From DAOOKJ01 sp035385585 (GTDB taxonomy: Bacteria; Patescibacteriota; Minisyncoccia; UBA6257): DNA of 60,333 nt. The DNA lies in the NCBI GenBank assembly GCA_035385585.1, contig DAOOKJ010000003.1, positions 1 to 60,333 on the forward strand, written 5' to 3'. This document shows, piece by piece, positions 29,873 to 39,613 of the stretch (positions are counted from its first letter, which is position 1; every line of letters starts with the position of its first letter). The notes under the pieces are model-generated. The model made no database searches. It saw nothing but the letters and a program-made list of their open reading frames with translations, and was not told where the DNA came from. Made by a program: the position numbers and the translations under genes.

Positions 29873-30283
29873 CTAATTCGTTTTAAATATTTTTAAAATA
29901 TTATACCATAAGTCTTTTAAAGCCTCAAAAAAACTCTTTGTCTCTAATGTATTTTCGGTAGTTGTTGATGTAATTGAGGTTTCTGGAATAGTTCCCTTTG
30001 GCGGAATGACTAAAACAACTTCTTCGCCTTCTTTTTTTAGACCAAGCATCAGTCTTGCCTGTTTTTCTAATTTTTCTTTAAGGTTGCTTTCGCTTTTAAT
30101 TTTTTCTAAATTGCTTATTTCTTCTTCTAATTGCTTTTCTCTTGCTAATAATTTTGAAATTTCTTGTTTGAGATATTGCCGACGTTGGTAATCTTGGTAT
30201 AACCGATAGAAAAGTCCCCCTAAAAGAAGTAAAACTATAATTACAAAAAAGAAGTTTCTAATTTTTATTAGTAAATTTTTCAT
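29873..30283 (-). CDS. DivIC/FtsB-like septum protein
   Basis: A 136-residue single-span protein. It has a basic N-terminus, a membrane segment at about 12-27 (FFFVIIVLLLLGGLFY), a coiled coil from about 35 to 75 (QEISKLLAREKQLEEEISNL), then the family motif RLMLGLKKEGEEVVLVIP and a Thr-rich tail. FtsB/DivIC forms a complex with FtsL in the divisome. It ends 19 bases from tRNA-Gly. Confidence 0.8.
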   Translation of the reverse strand: MKNLLIKIRNFFFVIIVLLLLGGLFYRLYQDYQRRQYLKQEISKLLAREKQLEEEISNLEKIKSESNLKEKLEKQARLMLGLKKEGEEVVLVIPPKGTIPETSITSTTTENTLETKSFFEALKDLWYNILKIFKTN

Positions 30284-30345
30284 AATGTAGGTCTTGTATA
30301 ATAATTATAACTATTTGCCTAGATGTAATTCTCAACTAAATCCAT

Positions 30346-32142
30346 TTAATGTTCGTCTTTTTTGGTGAATAATTTGACAAAAACCGAGGAGGGAATTTCT
30401 AAATCTGCTTGTTGGAGCAGTTTCTTTTTTCCTTTTTTTTGTTTTTTCCAAAGTTTTTCCTTTCGCGTTCTGTCGCCGCCGTATAAATGGCCAGTAACAT
30501 CTTTTTTTAAAGCCGGGATTGTTTCTCGGGCAATAATCCTCCCTAACCCCCTTATCTGAATGGCAACTGGATAATTTTGCCGCGGAATTAATTCTTTTAA
30601 TCTTAACGCCAAAGACCGCGCTTCTTTTTCTATTTTCTCTTTTAAAACTATCTGACTTAAGCTTTCAAAGACCTTGCCCGCTAAAAGCACTTCCATTTTT
30701 TCCAAGTTTGCCGGTTTATAAAACTCTTCTCTTTTATAATCCATTGAGCCGTAGCCAGAAGAAACTGATTTTAAATCATCATAAAAATTTCGAACAACTT
30801 CTTCAAGCGGTAAGTCTAATTTAATTTCTAATTTCTCATTAAAAGTATTAGTAATAATATTTTCTCCTCTTTTAAATGAGATTAATTTTAAAACTGGCGC
30901 TAAATATAAAGAGGGGGTAATAATTTCTGCTTCAACCCACGGCTCTTCGCTTTGTTCAATCAGTTCTTCTTCTGGCCATTGATTTGGATTAGTAATAATT
31001 AAGGGCTCTTTTTGATTTTTGATTTTTACCCGGTATGGCACTGTTGGATTTACCACTACTAGATCAAGGCCATATTCTTCCTTTAATCTCTCCTGGATTA
31101 TTTCTAAGTGAAAAAGGCCTAAAAAACCCAAACGAAAACCTCTTCCCAATACCTCGGAAGTCTCGGGCATATACTCCAACGCCCAATCATTTAGTTTTAA
31201 TTTTAAAAGGGCTGTACGGAAATTTTCAAACTCTTTTGAAGAATCCCCCTTCTTTAAATAAAAACTGGCATAGACCATTGGCTTTGGTTGACTATATTCT
31301 ATTTCTTTTAAATTATAACTTTTATTTTCTAAAATTAAATAATCCCCCACTCTGATTTTATCCGGCTCTTTTAAGCCGGTGGCCAACCATCCAATTTCTC
31401 CTGCCTCAAGTGTTTCTTTCTCTTTTAATTCAGGGGAAAAATAACCTAAACTCAAAACTTCTCCTTTACTTTTGTTAAACCAGAGACAAAATCTCTCCCC
31501 TTTTTTTATTTTTCCTTCGAGCACTCTAATATAAGCAATAATTCCCTTAAAATAATCAAATTTGCTGTCAAAAATTAAAGCGCAAAAATTTTGATCTATT
31601 TCTGTTTTTGGGGGAGGAATTTCCCTAATAATTCTTTCCAACAATTCTTTTACTCCTGTTCCGTTTTTAGCAGAGATTAAAGAAATTTCTTCTGGTTTGA
31701 TATTTAAAAGTTTTACCAATTCTTTTTTTCTATCTTCTAAATTATAATTTTCTAAATCAATTTTATTTAAAACTGGAATAATTTTTAAATTTTGCTTTAA
31801 AGCCAAATTTAAATGGGAAATCGTTTGAGCCTGAATTCCCTGACCGATGTCAACCAAAAGAATAGCGCCTTCAACTGCCTTTAAAGCCCTTGAAACTTCA
31901 AAAGAAAAATCAACGTGGCCGGGGGTATCAATTAAATTCAAAATACAATTATGGTAGCGCATTGTTACCGGATGCATTTTAATTGTTACACCGTGCTCTT
32001 TTTCCAAATTCATTTTGTCTAAATACTGTGGTTCTAACTTTAATCGAGGGACTGTTTCAGTTAATTCCAAAAACCTGTCTGCCAAAGTAGACTTCCCGTG
32101 ATCGATGTGGGCAATAATGACGAAATTACGAATGTTGGTCAT
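30346..32142 (-). CDS. lepA: Elongation factor 4 (LepA)
   Basis: Ribosome-associated GTPase that back-translocates stalled ribosomes or helps their assembly. The 598 residues carry G1 AHIDHGKSTL at about 10-19, G3 DTPGHVDF, G4 NKIDL, and the LepA C-terminal domain ending in DRTRKEKLWKKQKKGKKKL. Length is standard. The start overlaps the end of murJ by 17 bases. Confidence 0.97.
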   Translation of the reverse strand: MTNIRNFVIIAHIDHGKSTLADRFLELTETVPRLKLEPQYLDKMNLEKEHGVTIKMHPVTMRYHNCILNLIDTPGHVDFSFEVSRALKAVEGAILLVDIGQGIQAQTISHLNLALKQNLKIIPVLNKIDLENYNLEDRKKELVKLLNIKPEEISLISAKNGTGVKELLERIIREIPPPKTEIDQNFCALIFDSKFDYFKGIIAYIRVLEGKIKKGERFCLWFNKSKGEVLSLGYFSPELKEKETLEAGEIGWLATGLKEPDKIRVGDYLILENKSYNLKEIEYSQPKPMVYASFYLKKGDSSKEFENFRTALLKLKLNDWALEYMPETSEVLGRGFRLGFLGLFHLEIIQERLKEEYGLDLVVVNPTVPYRVKIKNQKEPLIITNPNQWPEEELIEQSEEPWVEAEIITPSLYLAPVLKLISFKRGENIITNTFNEKLEIKLDLPLEEVVRNFYDDLKSVSSGYGSMDYKREEFYKPANLEKMEVLLAGKVFESLSQIVLKEKIEKEARSLALRLKELIPRQNYPVAIQIRGLGRIIARETIPALKKDVTGHLYGGDRTRKEKLWKKQKKGKKKLLQQADLEIPSSVFVKLFTKKDEH

Positions 32143-33727
32143 TTTTTCTAATAATCCTCTTTTTGAAATAACCTAAAATATCTTTAACTTCTTTAATCTC
32201 TAAAATTTTACAAACTATTAAAAAAATTAAAAGAGTTAAAGCAAAAGAAATAATACTGGAAAAAACTAAATTTTTTACTTTTGAAAAAGGATAAATTCCC
32301 CTCAAGAAACTTATAGAAAGAAAACCAATTACACTACTTAAAATTGAAGCAGTTAATATTTTTATTAAAGACTTTAAAAATTCTTTTTTATTTTCTAGGG
32401 GAATCTGCAAATGTTTTCTAAGAAAAAGAAATAAAAGCAAAGAATAGATAATATAAGTAAGAAGAATTCCCAGGGCTAAACCGCTTGCTTTTAGTTTTAA
32501 ACCAAGATAAAAACAGATTAAAAGTCCAGCGCCATAAGATAAAAGACTAGCAAAAAATGGCCTTTTAGCGTCTTTTTTGGCAAAAAACACTTTTAAAAGA
32601 TAATAATTTAAACTCTGAAAAATCATTGCCAAAGACATAATTTCTAACACCTTCATCGTGTTTAAAGTCGCCTGCCAATCAAATTTCCCATAGCCTAAAA
32701 GCAGTCTTACAATCGGCTCCCTAAAAACAATCATCCAAAAAGATAAGGGAATGATAAAAAACAAAATCAAAAGCAAGGTTTTTTCGTAATTAAAAATAAA
32801 CTCGTCTTTTTTCTTCTCTGATTCAAGTCTGGATAAATAAGGAAAAGCGGCATCAGCCAAAGGTAAAGCAAAAATAGTATAAGGCAAAATATTATCAACA
32901 AAACTGAAAATAGTAATCGTTCCTTCTTTTAAAAGAGTGGCTATTGAGGTTACCCCGAGCAAAAAAATTTGTGAGATAATTATGCTCAAAGTTCGAGAAG
33001 ACATCACTGCAAATAATTTTTTTATACTAAAAACAAAAGTTGAGATTTTAAATCTTTTAAATCGATATCCTAAGTTTAAAAGTGACGGCACCTGAATTAA
33101 AACATGAGCTACAGCGCCTAAAATTACGCCGAAAATCAATCCATTTAAACCAAATTTAGGAGTAAGAAATAAAATTCCGAAAATAATTCCCAGATTATAA
33201 ACTACTGGCGTCAGGGCGCTGATGAAAAAAAGCCGAAAACTTCTTAAAATAGAAGAAAAAACTGCGGAAATTCCCAAAAGAAGCGGTTGAATCATCAGTA
33301 ATCGAGTCAGAAAAACTGTCATTTTTAAACTTTCTTCGTTAAAGCCAACCAATATTTTTTTCAACAGAGGATAAGCGAAAATAATAACGATTAAACCAAC
33401 TATGATTAAAAGAAAAGAAATCAAGGATAAAATTAAAGAAGAAAATTGCCAGGCTTTTTCTTTATTTTCAACTAAATAATCATTTAAAAGCGGAATAAAA
33501 GCCGCCGAAATGGTGCCAATAATAAAAACATTATAAATAAAATCGGGCAGCCTGAAAGAAGCATAATAAATATCTAAAGCAGCTGAGGCACCAAATTGCG
33601 AAGCAAGCAAAGCGTTTCTTATGAATCCTAAAACAGAACTTAAAAGAGCAAAAACCGAAGTAATTAAACCTGCGCCTAAAATTGTTTCTGTCTGATGATT
33701 CAAAATTTTTTTAAAAATTTGATTCAT
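32126..33727 (-). CDS. murJ: Lipid II flippase MurJ
   Basis: Moves lipid-linked peptidoglycan precursor across the membrane. The 533-residue protein has about 14 hydrophobic segments. The N-terminus has SSVLGFIRNALLASQFGASA, the usual MurJ/MviN start with a conserved Arg, and the middle has ALPLADAAFPYLSRLESEKK. It overlaps the DUF4012 gene by four bases (ATGA) and lepA downstream. Confidence 0.94.
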   Translation of the reverse strand: MNQIFKKILNHQTETILGAGLITSVFALLSSVLGFIRNALLASQFGASAALDIYYASFRLPDFIYNVFIIGTISAAFIPLLNDYLVENKEKAWQFSSLILSLISFLLIIVGLIVIIFAYPLLKKILVGFNEESLKMTVFLTRLLMIQPLLLGISAVFSSILRSFRLFFISALTPVVYNLGIIFGILFLTPKFGLNGLIFGVILGAVAHVLIQVPSLLNLGYRFKRFKISTFVFSIKKLFAVMSSRTLSIIISQIFLLGVTSIATLLKEGTITIFSFVDNILPYTIFALPLADAAFPYLSRLESEKKKDEFIFNYEKTLLLILFFIIPLSFWMIVFREPIVRLLLGYGKFDWQATLNTMKVLEIMSLAMIFQSLNYYLLKVFFAKKDAKRPFFASLLSYGAGLLICFYLGLKLKASGLALGILLTYIIYSLLLFLFLRKHLQIPLENKKEFLKSLIKILTASILSSVIGFLSISFLRGIYPFSKVKNLVFSSIISFALTLLIFLIVCKILEIKEVKDILGYFKKRIIRKNDQHS

Positions 33728-35469
33728 TTTTTTTCAATATTTACTTTGATATTCAAATCTTTGTCTAAAGGAATCCATTTGTCAAAAGAAAAAAGAGTTG
33801 GCGACAAACTTAATTCATTAGGTAAAATCATTTTATAAAGAAAATTGATATTTTGACCGCTCTGTTTATAAATATTTGTTTCAACTAACTGAGGTAAATT
33901 TTCTTCTTTCAAATTAAAAGGCAAAACATAATCCAGGATTACCGGTGCTTGAAACAAACAAGCAAAACCGCCAACAACAAGCTTCCCGTTTTCTTTATAA
34001 ATTTCTGCATTTTCCCCTTCTCTTATAATCCTACTTTGTTCAATTAGGCTTAAATCGCTATCTTTCGCATAATTGAGTTTCTCATAATACCTGGAATTAT
34101 CTTCTTTTGCCACCTTAACCAATCCTTCAATCTTTAAAACATCAGCCCCCTCTGGCAGATAAATTTTTAAATAATTAAGAATTTTTTTATCAGCTGATGT
34201 TTTAGATTCTGCATTAACTATTAAGTGATTAATGTATTGACCTTCTTCTGTTATTTTTGTTTTTAAGATAATTTTTTTCAGGCGACTGTCGGTTTTTAAT
34301 TCTTTATCTAATAAACTAAATGCGACTGTCAAAAAATTACTGTAATTGTTTTCTTTACTCGCTTCTTCCTGTAAATATCTGGAAAAATACTGATTGAATT
34401 TTTTATCTTTAAAATAAAATTGGATATCTTTTTTTAATACCTGATTTTGAAAATCATCAATTAAATTCGTTATTTTTTCTGGCTTTTGGCCTTTCAGTTT
34501 CTCAAAAATTGAATTGAAGAAGGTGTCTAAAACCAGAGGACTACCGCGTAAAGGCCCCGACTTAAAACCAATTTCTGTTTGTTCTCTTAAAAACTCAGAA
34601 AAATTATTAGCGGTAACGGCATACGGATAATTTTCTATAGTAATTTCACCGAGAGCATTCATTATTGCTATAATAGTTTCAGGGTTAATTAAAATCACTC
34701 CATCAATTTTATCTTGGGTGCTTTCTTCGTAAAACTGGATGATTTTTTTGGCAGTAAAATCGAAATCGTAAAACCACCCTAAATCATGGAAAAACCATTG
34801 ATTAGAAATAGTTTTAAGAGGTTCTGGGGGAATTATTTTGGAAACGAAAATATTATCCAAATCGCTAATATGGCTGCCAGAAAAATTAATTTTGCCTTTA
34901 TCGAAACTTAATATTCCATAAGAAGAAAATATGCCCCCGCTTGGTCTAGGTATTAATGGATATTGAACCAAAACTAAATAATCCATTTTTTGATTTTCAC
35001 CAAAAAAATCCAAAAGAGTTAAGATATCTTGCTCGTAAGTTATATCAAGAGAAATATCTAATTTCTTTAAATCTTCAAAATTATTATAAAGATTTTTTAG
35101 ACAATTTAGATTTCCTTCTTTTTGATTTAAACCGTCCAAAAGAAATTCGAACTGATTTAAACAATCTAAATTATCAACAATTTCTGTAAAAGTTTCTTGT
35201 AATTTTACATCATCTTTTAGTCTGGGAATTAGACTGATAAATTTTTCTATTTCTCCCTTTGTTTGGCTCAGCCCTTCTTTTAAGTTTTTAAATTCCTCAA
35301 AAACATCCGAAATTTCTATTTGATTTTTATTTTTATTTTGTTCTTTTAATAATGTTATAATTTTCTCGTTACTATACCTTAAGTTGGTAATATAATTACC
35401 AAAATAAAAAATACCCCCCAGCAAAGCGAGAATAATAAGAAAAAAAGTTATTTTTTTTATCAGTCGCAT
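33724..35469 (-). CDS. DUF4012 protein, membrane-anchored
   Basis: A 581-residue protein with one N-terminal membrane span (about 8-25) and a coiled coil to about 80. The DUF4012 region (about 150-330) contains LVLVQYPLIPRPSGGIFSSY, then SDLDNIF and NPETIIAIMNALGEITIENY. The rest is beta-rich and probably outside the cell. DUF4012 proteins are common in Patescibacteria and Actinobacteria, next to envelope genes; the function is unknown. Coupling to murJ supports an envelope role. Confidence 0.85.
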   Translation of the reverse strand: MRLIKKITFFLIILALLGGIFYFGNYITNLRYSNEKIITLLKEQNKNKNQIEISDVFEEFKNLKEGLSQTKGEIEKFISLIPRLKDDVKLQETFTEIVDNLDCLNQFEFLLDGLNQKEGNLNCLKNLYNNFEDLKKLDISLDITYEQDILTLLDFFGENQKMDYLVLVQYPLIPRPSGGIFSSYGILSFDKGKINFSGSHISDLDNIFVSKIIPPEPLKTISNQWFFHDLGWFYDFDFTAKKIIQFYEESTQDKIDGVILINPETIIAIMNALGEITIENYPYAVTANNFSEFLREQTEIGFKSGPLRGSPLVLDTFFNSIFEKLKGQKPEKITNLIDDFQNQVLKKDIQFYFKDKKFNQYFSRYLQEEASKENNYSNFLTVAFSLLDKELKTDSRLKKIILKTKITEEGQYINHLIVNAESKTSADKKILNYLKIYLPEGADVLKIEGLVKVAKEDNSRYYEKLNYAKDSDLSLIEQSRIIREGENAEIYKENGKLVVGGFACLFQAPVILDYVLPFNLKEENLPQLVETNIYKQSGQNINFLYKMILPNELSLSPTLFSFDKWIPLDKDLNIKVNIEKK

Positions 35470-35515
35470 TTTGTTTCTTAAATATCTTACTATATTTTTC
35501 CAAATTTAGCAATTG

Positions 35516-35545
35516 TTGACTTTTCTTTTACTTTTATGCTATAAT
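35516..35545 (+). promoter_or_regulatory. Promoter of RNase P RNA
   Basis: TTGACT (35516-35521), an 18-base spacer ending TGC, TATAAT (35540-35545). The RNA is expected to start about six bases later, at GGGTTTGTT. Confidence 0.8.
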
Positions 35546-35551
35546 ATGAAA

Positions 35552-36008
35552 GGGTTTGTTGGGCAGTTGCTGAGCGTTCATTTACTTGGGCGCTTGGAGG
35601 AAAGTCTGAACATCCCTCTGTGCTTTAACAGAGACAAAAGCAGTGGTTAAAAGCCACCATTTTAAACCGCTTGATTTAATAACTGGTAACAGTTATTAAA
35701 GATGGTTTAAAAGAGAGGTGCGAACAGAGACGTTTTAATCCGAAAGGATTAAAACCCCCACTTTTAGAGGAGGGGTGAGCCCTGATAGTAATATCGGGGA
35801 TGAAACGGCTAAATCCTTGCTGGATGCAAGAGTCGTGCCCCCCACTTGAAATGGATAATTAAGTGAATCATGGTATCTTATTCTCAATTCTTGGTAATAA
35901 CCAATCCATTTCAAGTGGGGGGAGTGCTCGCTTGATTCCGATGGCAACATCGGAACTAGAAAAATAACTGCCTCCTTGTTTAATTCAAGAAGACAGAATT
36001 CGGCTTAC
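35552..36008 (+). ncRNA. rnpB: RNase P RNA, bacterial class A
   Basis: Catalytic RNA that removes 5' leaders from tRNAs. Terminal stem GGGTTTGTT/AACAAACCC closes the molecule. Conserved blocks are visible: GAGGAAAGTCTGAACA near 35596, GAACAGAGACG near 35723, ATGAAACGGCTAAATCC near 35800, and ACAGAATTCGGCTTACA near the 3' end. A 19-bp perfect stem (CCCCCCACTTGAAATGGAT with its partner) forms an unusually long arm at 35837-35922, at the place of P15-P17. It has its own promoter and terminator. Confidence 0.95.
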
Positions 36009-36019
36009 AAACAAACCCA

Positions 36020-36048
36020 TTATTTTATCAAAAATTCCGGCCAAAAGC
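36020..36048 (+). terminator. Terminator of RNase P RNA
   Basis: AAAAATTCCGGC, loop CAAAA, GCCGGAATTTTT: a strong stem ending in five T, 11 bases past rnpB. The A-run on the other side would let it also work on the minus strand. Confidence 0.85.
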
Positions 36049-36188
36049 CGGAATTTTTGATTAGTATTTATTTAGTTTTTATCTATCTAGAAACAAAATT
36101 AATCAGAGAAGTCATTAGATTTTTTATCGTCTCTTTTATTAAAGCGAATTGGCTTTGAATATTTTCTAAGAGATTTGAGGACACAGGA

Positions 36189-36402
36189 TTATTTAATACA
36201 AGATGGACATTCGCTATAATTATAACAAGCCTGCAAGATACCAGGCATAATCGCGGTATCCAGGGCAAACATCTCCTTCAAAAATGGTGACTTAACACAA
36301 CCAGTTTGAGTATGATAAATATAAGCTGAACTAATAATCAATGAACCTATAAATTTGTTTTATTAGAGTTAATATCAATAGTTAAATCTGGTTTTTGAAC
36401 TA
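36189..36402 (-). pseudogene. Frameshifted tail of the CARDB surface protein
   Basis: Just past the stop of the 515-residue gene, another frame reads VIVQKPDLTIDINSNKTNL, the same KPDL start as the CARDB repeats upstream. A third frame then continues SSAYIYHTQTGCVKSPFLKE and ACYNYSECPSCIK to a stop at 36189. No start codon with a ribosome-binding site is present. I infer that the surface protein was once longer and lost its end by frameshifts. It could also be unrelated remains. Confidence 0.45.
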
Positions 36403-37950
36403 TTACTTGCGGAGACAACTAAAACTTATAGTTTTCTTATTGTTATTTTCATTCAATTCAACTATATAATTATAAGGGTCAACTTCTGCTTCAAGGGTAT
36501 AATAACCCGGAGCTATACACTGCCAATCAAAACGTTCTGTTTCACGTGCGCCGGCGGGAAGTGAAGGATAAATTAAAGTCCCTACGCCTCCTGTGTTTAC
36601 TTCAGAAGGAGCCGAAATAACTTTCAAATTAACATAATTTGGGGAATCTGCTTGTAACTCTCCATCATTTTGTATCTCTATTTTAAAATTTATAGGTTTA
36701 TCCACTTCAGGGTAATCCGAGAGAACTATGCTCTTTACAATCAAATCTGGCTTCTGATTAACCGGGGTACCACAATTAATTGCTATAGGAAAAACATTAT
36801 TAGATTCATTTGATTCATCTATCGCTTGTTGACCATAGTAATAATCAACATAGACTTGCATTGCATAGCTTCCTCCAGTAGACGGGCATGTCCAAAAAGG
36901 CGCCGCGGGAAATTGGCTGGCTATTGTTTGACCTGGCGGAACTTGCCGAGTTTCCAGCCAAGAACTCACTGGTGTTCCGTCAATAGTGACACTAATATAA
37001 TATCCTTGATCAACAGTTGTATCACCTATGTTACGAACATATACCACAAAATCACTAATTTTTGTTCCTGGTGTTAGGGGTAAAGAGGGTTTAAATGTTA
37101 TTTTATCAATTACTAAATCAGGTTTTGCAGAAATTGGAACACAACCACAACACATTTCTATAATTTTTTCGTTATTATCTTCTCTTACTTCATTTATTAA
37201 ATTATCTTTATCAATTGATGCCTGAAATCCATAATCACCAGCGGTCCAAGAAGGACAATTCCAAGAAAAATTAAATTGTTTCGTTTCGCCTGCTTTTAAA
37301 ATAATCTCAGTATTGTATATTATTTGACTTCCCAAAAATACTTCTAATTTGGAAAAAGGAGCATTGCCTAAACCACTATTCGCTACTTTTAGAGTAAAAT
37401 AAACTGATTGTCCAGGCTGAGGAAAAGAAGGTGAATAATAAAATTCAGTTATTGTTAGGTCTGGTAAATAAGGAGTTGGATAAGAAGTAGTGGTAGTAAT
37501 AGTTTCGGTAGTGGTTGGCGATGGAAACCTTGAAAGATAAACTTCGCAAAGCTTCTGACGAGTTGCCTCATCTACAATTCCGCTCTGAGATAAATTATAT
37601 TTGGCCTGAAATCTTTTTAATGCCGTCTCGGTCAACCTTCCGAAATAACCAGTTACTAGCCCCTCGGGATAAATAGATTTGTCTTGTTTTAATAATTTTT
37701 GAAGTTCTTTTACCTCGGAAGTTGGCTCATCAAAATATCCTTTGCTTAAACCAACAGTAACAAATGGGCAACTTTTTAATTGTTGGGCCACAAGTTGACT
37801 TAATTGCTGTTGTAAATATTTAATTTGACTTTGAAGAGCCTCAATAAGTTTCTGTAATTCTTCTTGGGTTGCAGCAGATGATTGATAAAAAGTTCCAAAA
37901 AAGATAGTAAAAACGACTAATAAACTCAAAAATATTTTATATTTTTTCAT
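36403..37950 (-). CDS. Secreted peptidoglycan-binding protein with CARDB repeats
   Basis: A 515-residue exported protein. Signal peptide about 1-27 (FLSLLVVFTIFFGTFYQSSA), coiled coil about 30-60 (QLQ-rich), and a PG_binding_1 domain about 62-135 (LQKLLKQDKSIYPEGLVTGY, then FGRLTETALKRFQAKYNLSQ). A Thr-rich linker precedes three CARDB-like adhesion repeats, each starting PDL (PDLTITEFYYSP, KPDLVIDKITFKP, KPDLIVKSIVLSD) and ending in an N-x-NN motif. It probably sits on the cell wall. Several cysteines occur in each repeat. A fourth repeat seems to have begun past the stop codon. Confidence 0.85.
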   Translation of the reverse strand: MKKYKIFLSLLVVFTIFFGTFYQSSAATQEELQKLIEALQSQIKYLQQQLSQLVAQQLKSCPFVTVGLSKGYFDEPTSEVKELQKLLKQDKSIYPEGLVTGYFGRLTETALKRFQAKYNLSQSGIVDEATRQKLCEVYLSRFPSPTTTETITTTTSYPTPYLPDLTITEFYYSPSFPQPGQSVYFTLKVANSGLGNAPFSKLEVFLGSQIIYNTEIILKAGETKQFNFSWNCPSWTAGDYGFQASIDKDNLINEVREDNNEKIIEMCCGCVPISAKPDLVIDKITFKPSLPLTPGTKISDFVVYVRNIGDTTVDQGYYISVTIDGTPVSSWLETRQVPPGQTIASQFPAAPFWTCPSTGGSYAMQVYVDYYYGQQAIDESNESNNVFPIAINCGTPVNQKPDLIVKSIVLSDYPEVDKPINFKIEIQNDGELQADSPNYVNLKVISAPSEVNTGGVGTLIYPSLPAGARETERFDWQCIAPGYYTLEAEVDPYNYIVELNENNNKKTISFSCLRK

Positions 37951-38036
37951 ATTTTTTATTGCTTAATTTTTTATTATATTTAAGTTAATTTGTCGACCGT
38001 TTTGAATGTTTCTTTAGTATATCACTTTTTTTCTTG

Positions 38037-39155
38037 TCAAGCCAAATAGGTTGGGTGCTGCCTCTTAATTAATTGCTTTTTTAATTCCTCTATCTCTCTT
38101 TCAAAAATCTCTTTGTGCCAATTCTTAAACCACCCCTCATTTTTAGAGATTTCATATAAACTCTTGATGAATTTAAGGCTATTTTTTAAATGCTTTAAAA
38201 TATCTCCTTTTTCCATCTCTAAACCATTGTCAACATAAGTTTGCCTAGCAGACCAGTCCCCTGGTTGGTCAGAGCCAGGCGGAAAAGTCAATAGATATTC
38301 TTCCAAAATTTCTTGAGGAATAATGCCAGCAATTTTTCTTATTTTTCCTGTTTCTCTAAAATAGGCTTCGTCAATTCCATAAAGCGGCATATCATAACCA
38401 TTAGAATATAAAGCGGTTAAATTTCCCCAGGCTAAAATTTTAACTTGAAAACCGTATTTCTCTGCTAAATTCTGCAGAATATTTAAAGAAGGAACAGAAA
38501 TAAAACCAGTGCAAACAATTGCTTTAATTTTAGTATTTTTTTGTTTTGCTACTTCCATTAATCTCTCAATGGCGATTTTTGAGGTGCCGCCACTTGCTTC
38601 GGTATCTGGTTTAATTACAGTTATTTCTTTATTTTCATCAAAATCTTTAAAATCTTCATAAATTAGTTCTAATTGACCACAGGTGCCGTTGTGATGCCGA
38701 TAAGAAGGCAATTTATAATGGGGCCTAATTCTAATTTTTAATAAATCGATTCCTATTTTTTTGAATCCCTCATAAAGACGATAGCCTGGCCCTGCTCTTA
38801 AAACATCATAAAGCAAACTATTTTTTGGATCTATCGGCCAAAGTTCGTTAATCGCTAACGCTGCCGCCTCGCCTATTTTTAAACATTTTTTATCAAGTTC
38901 TTTTCCTACCAAATGAGGAAATGAAGCAATTTCTTTTATTTCTTTTAAATAAAGAATATAAATTTCTATTGGATATTTTACTGATTGATATAAAGGGTTT
39001 TTAATTTTTGAAGGTTCTACTTTAAATAATTCTGCCTCTAAATTATTAGAAAAAGCCACCTTATTGGTGGCTAAAGTATCGAGTTTAAACTCATTTATTA
39101 TCTCTTCAATGTCAATTTGATTGAGATGGGACTTATAGTTTTTTATCATAAACAT
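38037..39155 (-). CDS. Phosphoribosyltransferase-like protein
   Basis: A 372-residue cytosolic protein that I cannot name precisely. Near residues 115-130 it has LLYDVLRAGPGYRLYEGF, like the RAG motif of uracil phosphoribosyltransferases. Near 185 ITVIKPDTEASGGTSKIAIE resembles a PRPP-binding loop (acidic pair, then GGTS). The N-terminal 90 residues and the C-terminal helical tail have no assignment. A nucleobase salvage or related reaction is inferred. It lies 33 bases past rnhA. Confidence 0.55.
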   Translation of the reverse strand: MFMIKNYKSHLNQIDIEEIINEFKLDTLATNKVAFSNNLEAELFKVEPSKIKNPLYQSVKYPIEIYILYLKEIKEIASFPHLVGKELDKKCLKIGEAAALAINELWPIDPKNSLLYDVLRAGPGYRLYEGFKKIGIDLLKIRIRPHYKLPSYRHHNGTCGQLELIYEDFKDFDENKEITVIKPDTEASGGTSKIAIERLMEVAKQKNTKIKAIVCTGFISVPSLNILQNLAEKYGFQVKILAWGNLTALYSNGYDMPLYGIDEAYFRETGKIRKIAGIIPQEILEEYLLTFPPGSDQPGDWSARQTYVDNGLEMEKGDILKHLKNSLKFIKSLYEISKNEGWFKNWHKEIFEREIEELKKQLIKRQHPTYLA

Positions 39156-39188
39156 TTCATATTTAATCTAAGTATCTATTTTAAGGGT

Positions 39189-39605
39189 TTAAAATAATTT
39201 GTCAAGAGAATTATCCAATGCCTTATTAACTAAATAGTCTGCTCTTTTGTTTTGTTCGCGGTCAATATGAATAAATTTTAAATAAGGAAAATCTATTTTC
39301 AAATTCCAAACTTCAATAAATAAAAAAATCAATTCTTTTTCCAAAATTTTATAATTGCCATTTAACTGATTAACTACTAAATCAGAATCAGAATAAATAA
39401 TTACTTCGGTATTTTTTAATTTTTCCTTTCCTAACAAATGTTTTACTTTTTTTAAAGCCGCAATAATTGCCTTATATTCAGCAATATTGTTAGTTGCTTC
39501 CCCTATCAATTCTTTATATTCTTTGCTGCCAATAATAAACCCAATGGCTGCTGGGCCAGGATTTCCTCGAGAACCTCCGTCAACATAAACTTCTAATTTA
39601 TTCAT
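39189..39605 (-). CDS. rnhA: Ribonuclease HI
   Basis: Cuts RNA in RNA-DNA hybrids. I start it at ATG 39605 (MNKLEVYVDGGSRGNPGP); an upstream ATG at 39629 would add eight residues and overlap the DHH gene. With this start the catalytic acids are D9, E43, D73 and D123 (motifs VDGGSRGNPG, NIAEYKA, YSDSD, NKRAD). Length of 138 is usual. Eight bases follow the DHH gene. Confidence 0.92.
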   Translation of the reverse strand: MNKLEVYVDGGSRGNPGPAAIGFIIGSKEYKELIGEATNNIAEYKAIIAALKKVKHLLGKEKLKNTEVIIYSDSDLVVNQLNGNYKILEKELIFLFIEVWNLKIDFPYLKFIHIDREQNKRADYLVNKALDNSLDKLF

Positions 39606-39613
39606 AAAGCAAC

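Noticed and set aside
35735..35950. A 71-codon minus-strand frame
   Set aside because: It lies wholly inside the RNase P RNA gene on the opposite strand.
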